DNA of 7,407 nucleotides from Candidatus Iainarchaeum sp. (GTDB lineage Archaea > Iainarchaeota > Iainarchaeia > JAADDC01). The translations under genes and the position numbers were made by a program. Position 1 is the stretch's first letter. The number at the start of each line of letters is the position of its first letter. The stretch covers positions 1 through 7,407 of the forward strand of contig JAADDC010000023.1 in assembly GCA_013154145.1 (NCBI GenBank), written 5' to 3'. The notes beneath the pieces were generated by a model that saw only the letters and a program-made list of their open reading frames with translations, did not search any database and was not told the origin of the DNA. Positions 1-5,030 of the stretch are shown here, piece by piece.

Positions 1-572
1 GTGAGGGATGCTATGGGAGGAAGCTCCCGGTCGTAGTAGAGCATGTCGTAGGTGCCGTCTTCAATGATGAGGACCCGCTCCGAGAGGGAGGCGAACTCCT
101 CCCGACGGGAGAGGTCCATGCTTACGCCTGTGGGATTGTGTCCCGTGGGGATGGTGTAGTAGGCGTCGGCGATGTCAGGTATCTCGCCACGCTCGTCAAT
201 GTCCGCCGGAGAAACGGAGACCCCGTGACCCCTGAATGCATTGAGGGCTTCCAGGTAGCTGGGGTTGCCCACCCGGAGACCCATGCCCCTTTTCCTCAAG
301 AAGAGGGCCACCAGGGCGATGGCGTCCTGGGCGCCGAAGGTGACGATGACGCTGCGGTCCCTTATTCCCCGGCGCTCCAGGAAACGGGTGAGGGCCTCCC
401 GGAGCTCAGGCAGCCCCTCGTAGGGCGTGTAGTTGAGGTCCGCCGCCGAGAAGTCAGAAAGGGCTTCCTTGATCTCCTCCACGGGGAAAAGGCGGTGATC
501 CGGCAGACCGGGCCCAAAGTTGATGTATCCCCTTTCCCTGGCCTCCGCCAGTATTTCGCCGATGACGCTCAC
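1..572 (-). CDS. PLP-dependent class I/II aminotransferase, N-terminal part (cut by left edge)
   Basis: The minus strand reads open from a GTG at 572 to the window edge, giving about 190 residues of a fold-type I aminotransferase. Visible family features, in order: an N-terminal INFGPGLPDHRLFP segment (residues 17-30); the substrate-loop pattern LNYTPYEGLPELREAL (46-61); the cofactor phosphate-binding turn TFGAQDAI (78-85); the IPTGHNPTG motif (141-149), whose Asn147 contacts the PLP ring; and IIEDGTYDMLYYD (169-181), with the Asp172 that pairs with the pyridine nitrogen and the nearby Tyr175. The Schiff-base lysine would lie beyond the left edge. The pattern resembles the 2-aminoadipate/aromatic aminotransferase group and the catalytic domain of MocR proteins, but no DNA-binding domain precedes it. 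The substrate cannot be told. The frame stays open upstream to an ATG at 641, but a TATA-like box at 598-605 supports GTG 572. Confidence 0.88.
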   Translation of the reverse strand, partial: MSVIGEILAEARERGYINFGPGLPDHRLFPVEEIKEALSDFSAADLNYTPYEGLPELREALTRFLERRGIRDRSVIVTFGAQDAIALVALFLRKRGMGLRVGNPSYLEALNAFRGHGVSVSPADIDERGEIPDIADAYYTIPTGHNPTGVSMDLSRREEFASLSERVLIIEDGTYDMLYYDRELPPIASL

Positions 573-577
573 GAAAG

Positions 578-585
578 AAATAAAT
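578..585 (+). promoter_or_regulatory. Putative TATA box of the PIN gene
   Basis: AAATAAAT is the most A/T-rich stretch in this short divergent gap. Its centre is about 25 bp before the TTG at 607 and 28 bp before the GTG at 610, the spacing expected for a leaderless or nearly leaderless archaeal transcript. Confidence 0.45.
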
Positions 586-589
586 CGTT

Positions 590-595
590 GGAGGT
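590..595 (+). promoter_or_regulatory. Possible Shine-Dalgarno of the PIN gene
   Basis: GGAGGT lies 11 nt before the TTG at 607 and 14 nt before the GTG at 610, slightly long spacings. It would be used only if transcription starts upstream of 590. The TATA box at 578-585 predicts a start near 607, so the two signals compete. Confidence 0.35.
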
Positions 596-597
596 CT

Positions 598-605
598 TCT
601 AAAAC
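598..605 (-). promoter_or_regulatory. Putative TATA box of the aminotransferase gene
   Basis: On the minus strand this reads GTTTTAGA, preceded by C. Its centre is about 29 bp from the GTG at 572, close to the spacing at the other promoters here, so the mRNA may start at or very near the start codon. It lies just upstream of the start of the divergent PIN gene. Confidence 0.4.
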
Positions 606-606
606 G

Positions 607-1035
607 TTGGTGCTGGTGTACGTGGACAGCAACGTGCTCATCGATTACTTGAAGAACCGCTCAGGCCCGGAACCTTATTACAAGTACGCTGGCTGGATCG
701 TTAAGCTGACAGTTGCCTGCAAACTTTACCTCGCCATCTCCGACCACGCGGAGAAGGAGGTCCTCAAGTACGTGGAAAGGGAAGTTTGGGCCTCGTTCTT
801 GGAGAAGCTCCGGCAAAAGGTTCGCAGAATCACCGTGACAGACGAAGACAGAGAGGAAGCGATGTCCATCGGTTCCAACAACCTCCCGGACGCCCTCCAC
901 GCGGTGCTCGCCGCGAGGGTCGGAGCGGAAATTCTCTTCACGCGAAACCTCGCAGACTTTGTCGACTTCGCCCTTTACCTCAAAAACAAAGGCGTGAAGC
1001 TGAGACACCCACGCGCCATCTACGGACTTCTCTGA
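607..1035 (+). CDS. PIN-domain ribonuclease (VapC-like), orphan
   Basis: A 142-residue single PIN domain, a Mg-dependent endoribonuclease fold. The first strand and catalytic Asp are in VYVDSNVLIDYL (Asp7), a second acidic position is Glu49 in SDHAEKEVL, the third is Asp95 in NLPDALHAVLAA, and TRNLADF (112-118) carries the usual Thr/Asn and final Asp117. The acidic cluster looks intact. The frame is open upstream to an ATG at 520, but that would add some 29 unconserved residues over the divergent promoter, and the fold begins at TTG 607 or GTG 610. I chose 607 because it is the closer to both the TATA box and the GGAGGT. Most VapC proteins are toxins with a small antitoxin gene directly upstream. 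Here the upstream neighbour is a divergent aminotransferase, so an active toxin role is not supported. It ends in a 16-bp tail-to-tail overlap with the next gene. Confidence 0.85.
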   Translation: MVLVYVDSNVLIDYLKNRSGPEPYYKYAGWIVKLTVACKLYLAISDHAEKEVLKYVEREVWASFLEKLRQKVRRITVTDEDREEAMSIGSNNLPDALHAVLAARVGAEILFTRNLADFVDFALYLKNKGVKLRHPRAIYGLL

Positions 1036-1958
1036 AGGGTGTCGAGTTTCTTCTCCACTATGCTATCCACGATGGTCGTCACGTCCGAGAACAGGTCCTC
1101 CAGGAACTGCTTGCTCGCCACGAGGTTCGCGGCAAGGTTAACGGGTAGAACGTCGGGATAGTAGCGGGTGTAATCTATCCAGAAAAGCTTCGTGGCCGTG
1201 TAGTCCCAGAGGGCTTCGAAGAGCATCCTGAAGAGGGGGATGAGCTCCGGCGGCGCGTTACCGAGGAACGGCTGGATCAGTCCCAGGTACCTCGCCACGT
1301 ACTCCCTCAGTTCCCGGTCGTCCAGCTCCACCATCAGCTCCCAGAGGGAGCTTTCCAGGGACTCGTCAACTTCGCCCCGGAAGAGCTTCGCGAGGATTTG
1401 CTCCTTCAGGGAGAATATCCTGTCGTCGTAGCGGGAGTAAACAAAGTTTATGAACTCCCTAATGTTCATGCTGGAGACTTCCTTGATGAGTGTTCTCACG
1501 CGTTGCTTCACTTCCTCCCCGAAGTCGTGGTCCACAGGGGCGGGATCAACGGGTATGAACATACTGTACTTGTACCTCAGGACGGGGACGTCAAGGTTGA
1601 GATCTCTGGCCACCTCCACCGCTATCTTCTGGACGAAGAGGGGGCCGGGCTCGGTCCCCACAAGCTCCTTCCAGGTGCGCGAGACGAGATATAACAGTGC
1701 CTGAGCCCTTTTCTTCCTCTCGGGATCGATGTATACCTTAAAGTATGTTTCCTCCGAGCCAGGAGTCCCTTTCTTAACGAGCCGGTAGCCGCTGGGAGTT
1801 TTTACAACGAAGCCCAGCTCTTCCAGGAGTTCCAGGACCCTCTTTGCGCCCTCCCAGCTGACGCCCGCTTCCCGCGACACGTCAAGTATCGTTTTAGGCT
1901 CCTCCGAGAGAACAGAAAAAACCTTCTTTACAACGTCAAAGACGGGCCTCCTGGGCAT
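1020..1958 (-). CDS. Winged-helix protein with long unassigned helical C-terminal region
   Basis: A 312-residue soluble protein. Residues 1-65 look like a winged helix-turn-helix: a helix (DVVKKVFSVL), ILDVSREAGVSWEGAKRVLELLEELGFV as the HTH, then the wing KTPSGYRLVKKG. The remainder is mostly helical and charged, with a conserved-looking GPLFVQKIAVEVARDLNLDV stretch (about 104-123) and repeated acidic/aromatic helices to the C-terminus. I see no membrane segment, metal site or nucleotide motif, and I do not recognise the family of the C-terminal part. A DNA-binding transcription factor with a ligand- or partner-binding domain is the plain inference. It follows a KaiC-like ATPase on the same strand after a 51-bp gap that contains TATA candidates, so it probably has its own promoter. 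The ATG at 1958 fits a TATA box centred 29 bp upstream. Its end overlaps the PIN gene tail-to-tail by 16 bp. Confidence 0.75.
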   Translation of the reverse strand: MPRRPVFDVVKKVFSVLSEEPKTILDVSREAGVSWEGAKRVLELLEELGFVVKTPSGYRLVKKGTPGSEETYFKVYIDPERKKRAQALLYLVSRTWKELVGTEPGPLFVQKIAVEVARDLNLDVPVLRYKYSMFIPVDPAPVDHDFGEEVKQRVRTLIKEVSSMNIREFINFVYSRYDDRIFSLKEQILAKLFRGEVDESLESSLWELMVELDDRELREYVARYLGLIQPFLGNAPPELIPLFRMLFEALWDYTATKLFWIDYTRYYPDVLPVNLAANLVASKQFLEDLFSDVTTIVDSIVEKKLDTLQRSP

Positions 1959-1983
1959 CTATCTTTATTTATCGTGAAGAAAG

Positions 1984-1991
1984 TTAAAAAG
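1984..1991 (-). promoter_or_regulatory. Putative TATA box of the winged-helix gene
   Basis: On the minus strand this reads CTTTTTAA, centred about 29 bp before the ATG at 1958. It closely resembles the CTTTTTAG box before eL33 in both sequence and spacing. The same T-run lies just past the stop of the KaiC-like gene and could also help terminate that transcript. Confidence 0.5.
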
Positions 1992-1995
1992 TTAG

Positions 1996-2005
1996 CGTAT
2001 ATACG
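1996..2005. promoter_or_regulatory. Palindromic CGTATATACG element
   Basis: A perfect 10-bp palindrome only 4 bp beyond the stop codon of the KaiC-like gene and 37 bp before the ATG at 1958. It could be an alternative TATA box giving a short leader of roughly 16 nt, or an operator next to the CTTTTTAA box. The sequence does not decide between these. Confidence 0.35.
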
Positions 2006-2009
2006 AGAG

Positions 2010-2756
2010 CTACCTCAGCGCCTCCCAGAGGATTTCGTCGTGGGAGTAGACCTGGATGCCCTTCTCGGTGATGGCCAGCGGGTGAACCCGGTTGGAGTGG
2101 CGGGTGCCCCTCATCTTGCGGATGAAGATGGCCCGGTGGGGAGGAATGAAGTAGAGCCTGATGACGCCGTCGGCGATGAACTCCTCGACGCCGAAGGTGG
2201 AGAACCTCATGCGCTCGTCAGGAGCCCCCGAAGTGAGGACCGTGGTCACTCCCAGCTCCTTGAGCTTGTCCAGGAGATGGTAGAGGTAGAAGTCCACGGA
2301 AGAGGGGTCGTAGGCCCATATGCCCCTCGTGGCATCGCCCACCAGCGGAACCGCCCCCAGGTACTTTACCAAGGCTGTCAGGGAGTCGATGGCCACCCGG
2401 GCGGCCTCGATCTTGGTGACCAGCCCCACTATGTTTTCCACTTCCTTTTCCCAGTTTTCCCTGAACTTCTGGGGCGAAGAGACCCGCACCCTGAATATCT
2501 TCATGGAATCTGCCACCGAGTGGTAGTCCCAGCCAAAGTTCTGGAGGTTCCAGACGATGTTGGTGGCGGGCTCCTCCAGCGTGATAAAGACGCCGGGTTC
2601 CGAGTAGAGGGAGGCCCCAGCGTAGATATACTGGAGGGCGAAGATGGTCTTGCCGGTACCGGGGCCGCCCACGACGAGTATGTTGGAGTTGCGGGGGAAG
2701 CCACCGGATATGAGGTCGTCCAGGCCGGGGATGCCCGTGGGGACTCGGTCCACCAT
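2010..2756 (-). CDS. KaiC/RAD55-like RecA-superfamily ATPase, single domain
   Basis: A 248-residue single RecA-fold ATPase of the archaeal KaiC/GvpD/RAD55 group. MVDRVPTGIPGLDDLISGGFP is the family start. Walker A is GGPGTGKT (30-37), the paired catalytic glutamates are Glu61-Glu62 in FITLEEP, Walker B is VAIDS (Asp124), and the KaiC-family IRKMRGTRHS loop is at 212-221. Cyanobacterial KaiC has two such domains; this has one, like most archaeal members, whose roles are mostly unknown (signalling or motility-linked ATPases, recombinase paralogues). I therefore do not call it a clock protein. The ATG at 2756 is supported by a TATA box centred 27 bp upstream. That TATA box is shared with the divergent scpA gene, which suggests coordinated transcription. 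The gene ends 51 bp before the winged-helix gene on the same strand. Confidence 0.92.
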   Translation of the reverse strand: MVDRVPTGIPGLDDLISGGFPRNSNILVVGGPGTGKTIFALQYIYAGASLYSEPGVFITLEEPATNIVWNLQNFGWDYHSVADSMKIFRVRVSSPQKFRENWEKEVENIVGLVTKIEAARVAIDSLTALVKYLGAVPLVGDATRGIWAYDPSSVDFYLYHLLDKLKELGVTTVLTSGAPDERMRFSTFGVEEFIADGVIRLYFIPPHRAIFIRKMRGTRHSNRVHPLAITEKGIQVYSHDEILWEALR

Positions 2757-2777
2757 CGTAGCTCTTTAGGACGAGGA

Positions 2778-2789
2778 GGTTTATATACC
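2778..2789. promoter_or_regulatory. Shared bidirectional TATA box between the KaiC-like gene and scpA
   Basis: GGTTTATATACC is a near-palindrome that reads GGTATATAAACC on the other strand. It is the only A/T-rich element in the 52-bp divergent gap. Its centre lies about 25 bp before the scpA GTG (2809) and about 27 bp before the ATG of the KaiC-like gene (2756), so both genes fit leaderless transcripts fired from one TATA element. A purine-rich GAGGAGG beside it could act as the BRE for the rightward direction. Confidence 0.65.
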
Positions 2790-2808
2790 TTGGCGCGTTT
2801 AGTGTAAG

Positions 2809-3564
2809 GTGGAAGAGGAGCGCCTGAAGGAGCTCATCACGGTGCCCGAGTGGAAAAGCCTTTTGCTGGACCTGGTGGAGAAGAACGAGATAGATCCGTG
2901 GAACGTGGACATCGTGAGGCTGACCTCCCTCTACCTTGAAGAGATCAGGAGGCGGAGGGACCTGGACCTCTACGTGCCTGCCAACGCCGTTCTCGCCTCC
3001 TCCATCCTTCTCTGGCTAAAGTCAAAGGTCCTCCGGAGGATGAAAGAAGACCTGGAGGAGCCTGAAGAGGAGGAAGTCGTCGACCTGGTCGTCGAAGAGC
3101 CAGAGGAGCTCCCCCTTGTCCTGGAACCCCCAGAGGTCACGGTGGTGCCCCCCAGCCGCATCACCCAGCGGAGGATCACCCTCGACGAGCTGCTGGACGT
3201 CATGGAGAAGCTCATGAAGAAGGGGGTGAAGAAGAAGACCGTGGAGGTGGTCTTACCCGATGTGGAGGAGTTCTTCGAGGAGATGGAGAAGGGGGAGGAC
3301 GTGGAGGACTACGTGGAGGAGGTGAAGAGAAGGCTGCTGGAAGCGGCCGACTCGACGGGCATGGTGCTACTCTCCTCCTTTGCCCCCAGAGACCCCCTCG
3401 AGTTCGTGAAAACCCTTCTGGCGCTCCTATACCTCGCCAGTGAGGGCTTCGTGGAGCTGTTTCAGGAGCAGGTGTTTGGCGAGGTCATCGTGAAGGTGGT
3501 GGAGCGTGATCAACGAGCTGGAAGCCCTGCTGTTCCTCACGCCCAGGCCCCTCAGGGTGGATGA
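2809..3564 (+). CDS. scpA: ScpA, kleisin subunit of the SMC complex
   Basis: A 251-residue kleisin that bridges the heads of an SMC dimer in the chromosome-segregation/condensation complex. Visible features: an N-terminal helical domain with the family pattern SLLLDLVEKNEIDPWNVDIVRLTSLYLEEI (18-47), followed by ASSILLWLKSKVLRRM (68-83); a highly acidic linker rich in Glu, Val and Pro (about 85-115); a charged helical middle with KKGVKKKT; and a C-terminal winged helix ending in FVKTLLALLYLASEGFVELFQEQVFGEVIVKVVE (about 200-232). The last 18 or so residues (RDQRAGSPAV onward) have no counterpart in the fold I know and result from reading through the start of scpB. The GTG start matches a leaderless transcript from the TATA box at 2778-2789. 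smc itself is not in the window. The partner scpB overlaps the end of this gene by 59 bp. Confidence 0.93.
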   Translation: MEEERLKELITVPEWKSLLLDLVEKNEIDPWNVDIVRLTSLYLEEIRRRRDLDLYVPANAVLASSILLWLKSKVLRRMKEDLEEPEEEEVVDLVVEEPEELPLVLEPPEVTVVPPSRITQRRITLDELLDVMEKLMKKGVKKKTVEVVLPDVEEFFEEMEKGEDVEDYVEEVKRRLLEAADSTGMVLLSSFAPRDPLEFVKTLLALLYLASEGFVELFQEQVFGEVIVKVVERDQRAGSPAVPHAQAPQGG

Positions 3565-3952
3565 GATAGCCCGGCACCTGGGCGTCAGGGAAGAGGAGAT
3601 ACCTCCCCTCATAGAGGAACTAAAAAAGCGCTACGAGGGGACTGCCCTCACGGTGGAGGAGTTTCTCGGAAGCTATCGGCTGAACGTGAGAGAAGAGTAC
3701 CACCACCTGGCCAGGAAGCTGGGCCTCATCCCGGAGTTTAACAAGAGGGAGCTCCAGATCATTGGAAGGATCCTGAAGGAGGGAGAGGTAAAGCTCTCGG
3801 AACTTCGGAAGAGCTACAGGGGTATGGACCGGCTCCTGGAGAAGCTGCGCCGCTTTGGTTTCGTGGTGCTGGTCAAGCGCGGGCGCTCAAAGTTCGTGAA
3901 GAAAACGAAGCTCATGGAAAGGTACTTTGGCATCACTCAGGGAAGCGAATGA
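3506..3952 (+). CDS. scpB: ScpB, winged-helix partner of ScpA
   Basis: A 148-residue ScpB, which as a dimer binds the middle of ScpA and stabilises the SMC complex. The opening INELEALLFLTPRPLRVDEIARHLGV (2-27) is the characteristic ScpB start. A first winged helix runs to about residue 75 (LTVEEFLGSYRLNVREEY as its wing) and a second from about 78 to 135 (NKRELQIIGRILKEGEVKLSELRK, then FGFVVLVKRGRSKFVKKTKLMERYFG). Length and two-domain layout are typical of compact archaeal ScpB. The GTG start lies inside scpA, preceded by a G-rich GGTGGTGGAG that can serve as ribosome-binding site. There is no room for a separate promoter, so it must be co-transcribed with scpA. The 59-bp overlap makes translational coupling likely. 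The 3' end overlaps the convergent Hsp20-like gene by 20 bp. Confidence 0.92.
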   Translation: MINELEALLFLTPRPLRVDEIARHLGVREEEIPPLIEELKKRYEGTALTVEEFLGSYRLNVREEYHHLARKLGLIPEFNKRELQIIGRILKEGEVKLSELRKSYRGMDRLLEKLRRFGFVVLVKRGRSKFVKKTKLMERYFGITQGSE

Positions 3953-4337
3953 CCTTCTCTCCCTTTCCGCTACCCTTGGGGATGGTCAGCTCCACGATGC
4001 CGTCCCGCTCCTCTATAACGGTTTCTTCGGGGACGACGAACTCCTCGAAGTAGATGAAGCGCTCGCCCTTGGGCGTCTCCACGAGGACGCCCGTGGGGGT
4101 GATGCGCACGGTGGTGGCCCGGCGGGGGAGGTGCCTGAGGTCGAGCGTTAGGACGTAGTATTCCCTATCGTCCACGATACCAAAGGGGACGTAGATCTTT
4201 CTTCTTCTGGGCTGAATGGGGTCCACGAAGACGTCTCCCTCGGGAGTGACGCTGATCCTGACGCCGAGGGCACCAGCGCTGAAGGCCTGCATAACCTTGC
4301 TGAACAGCGCCAGGAAGGCCCTCTCAAAGTCGTCCAT
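3933..4337 (-). CDS. Hsp20/alpha-crystallin-like small heat-shock protein
   Basis: A 134-residue protein with an N-terminal helical arm (1-25, hydrophobic helix AFLALFSKVMQAF) and a divergent alpha-crystallin domain from about residue 49 to 132. The domain signs are FGIVDDREYYVLTLDL (52-67), PTGVLVETPKGERFIYFEEFVVPEETV (81-107), and RDGIVELTIPK (111-121), which corresponds to the NGVLxxxIPK hallmark of Hsp20 proteins, followed by the terminal strand EKVIRF. Such proteins form oligomeric ATP-independent holdase chaperones in the cytoplasm. The order and length fit the family, but sequence identity looks low, so a specialised Hsp20-fold protein with another job is possible. The ATG at 4337 sits 25 bp from the centre of a strong TATA box (4357-4368), implying a leaderless mRNA separate from rnhB upstream. 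The 3' end overlaps scpB tail-to-tail by 20 bp. Confidence 0.78.
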   Translation of the reverse strand: MDDFERAFLALFSKVMQAFSAGALGVRISVTPEGDVFVDPIQPRRRKIYVPFGIVDDREYYVLTLDLRHLPRRATTVRITPTGVLVETPKGERFIYFEEFVVPEETVIEERDGIVELTIPKGSGKGEKVIRFPE

Positions 4338-4356
4338 GTTCCTCTAAAAGGACGAA

Positions 4357-4368
4357 GGGTTTAAACCC
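4357..4368 (-). promoter_or_regulatory. TATA box of the Hsp20-like gene
   Basis: GGGTTTAAACCC is a perfect 12-bp palindrome filling the 3'-most part of the 31-bp gap after the rnhB stop. Its centre is 25 bp before the ATG at 4337, so transcription should begin at the start codon. Being symmetric it could also fire the other way, but no gene starts there. Confidence 0.6.
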
Positions 4369-5013
4369 CTACCAGAGGAAGTCCTCAAGGGAACGTTGAA
4401 AAACCTTTTGTGAAATGCGCTTGGACGTGCGCCAGCTCCCCCTCACGAAGGACGGCACCCGTCCCATTTTCCTCATCCAGCGCTCCACGAAGCGAATGGT
4501 CTCCTCGTCGTGGGGATAACCGCTCCCTATGCTCCCGTAGACCTCCTCCATACGCCTGATGATCCGGTCCCTCTCCACCTTTGCCACGATGGAGGCGGCC
4601 GAGACCACGGGATAGCGGTCGTCTGCGCCGTGCTCCGCGATGATCTCCACGCCCGGAGCCAGCTGCTTTATCATTTCGGCGTAGCGGAGGGGGTCCGTGT
4701 CGGGGGCGTCCACGTAAATCTTCTTCACCGGGACCGAGCGGATGAGTTGGGCCGCCACGAGGGCCTCGAGCCGGTTCAGCCCCTTCACCTCCACGAAGGC
4801 GTCGATGACGAAGGGCTCGATGCGCTTCACGAGAACCGCGTCGGCCACCTCCAGTATCTCATCGTAAAGCTCTTCCCGGCGCTCGGGACTGAGCTTCTTG
4901 GAGTCCCTGAGGCCCAGTTCCTCCAGAGCCGAGGGGTCCTCCACGGCCACCAGGGCCATCACCATGGGGCCGACCACCGGGCCCCTGCCTGCCTCGTCAA
5001 TGCCCCCTATCAC
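4369..5013 (-). CDS. rnhB: Ribonuclease HII with C-terminal PCNA-binding motif
   Basis: A 214-residue type 2 RNase H that cleaves the RNA strand of RNA/DNA hybrids and nicks at ribonucleotides in DNA. The active site is complete: Asp6-Glu7 in GIDEAGRGP, Asp102 in IYVDAPD, and Asp131 in HGADDRYPVVSAASIVAKVERDR. The DSKKLSPERR motif is at 37-46 and the substrate-sensing tyrosine of GSGYP is Tyr166. Length is normal for archaeal RNase HII. The last nine residues, QRSLEDFLW, match the PIP-box pattern Q-x-x-L-x-x-F-L, so the enzyme is expected to dock on the PCNA clamp during Okazaki-fragment processing and ribonucleotide repair. The GTG at 5013 is the only start that includes IGGIDEAGRGP, and it sits 26 bp from the centre of the TATA palindrome at 5035-5044. 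The gene is divergent from the peroxiredoxin gene. Confidence 0.96.
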   Translation of the reverse strand: MIGGIDEAGRGPVVGPMVMALVAVEDPSALEELGLRDSKKLSPERREELYDEILEVADAVLVKRIEPFVIDAFVEVKGLNRLEALVAAQLIRSVPVKKIYVDAPDTDPLRYAEMIKQLAPGVEIIAEHGADDRYPVVSAASIVAKVERDRIIRRMEEVYGSIGSGYPHDEETIRFVERWMRKMGRVPSFVRGSWRTSKRISQKVFQRSLEDFLW

Positions 5014-5016
5014 GGG

Positions 5017-5025
5017 TTAAAATTT
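5017..5025 (+). promoter_or_regulatory. Putative TATA box of the peroxiredoxin gene
   Basis: TTAAAATTT is centred about 25 bp before the ATG at 5046 but only about 10 bp before the ATG at 5031. If it is the TATA box, transcription starts near 5046 and the upstream ATG is not transcribed. Confidence 0.45.
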
Positions 5026-5030
5026 CTTCG

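Noticed and set aside
138..602. A plus-strand open frame opposite the aminotransferase
   Set aside because: The minus strand encodes clear aminotransferase motifs over the same bases; the plus-strand product is low-complexity and has no family features.
520..606. An N-terminal extension of the PIN protein from ATG 520
   Set aside because: It would run through the divergent promoter and into the aminotransferase coding sequence, and its 29 residues lie before the conserved first strand of the PIN fold.
607..1035. A toxin-antitoxin module
   Set aside because: No small antitoxin frame is visible on either side of the PIN gene; the flanking genes are an aminotransferase and a 312-residue winged-helix protein.
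2010..2756. A circadian clock component (KaiC)
   Set aside because: There is only one ATPase domain and no kaiA or kaiB neighbour; single-domain KaiC-like proteins are common in archaea without a clock.
1974..2807. A long open frame on the plus strand opposite the KaiC-like gene
   Set aside because: Its product is rich in Gly, Asp, Val and His with no domain signs, and it is the mirror of a well-supported ATPase gene in GC-rich DNA.
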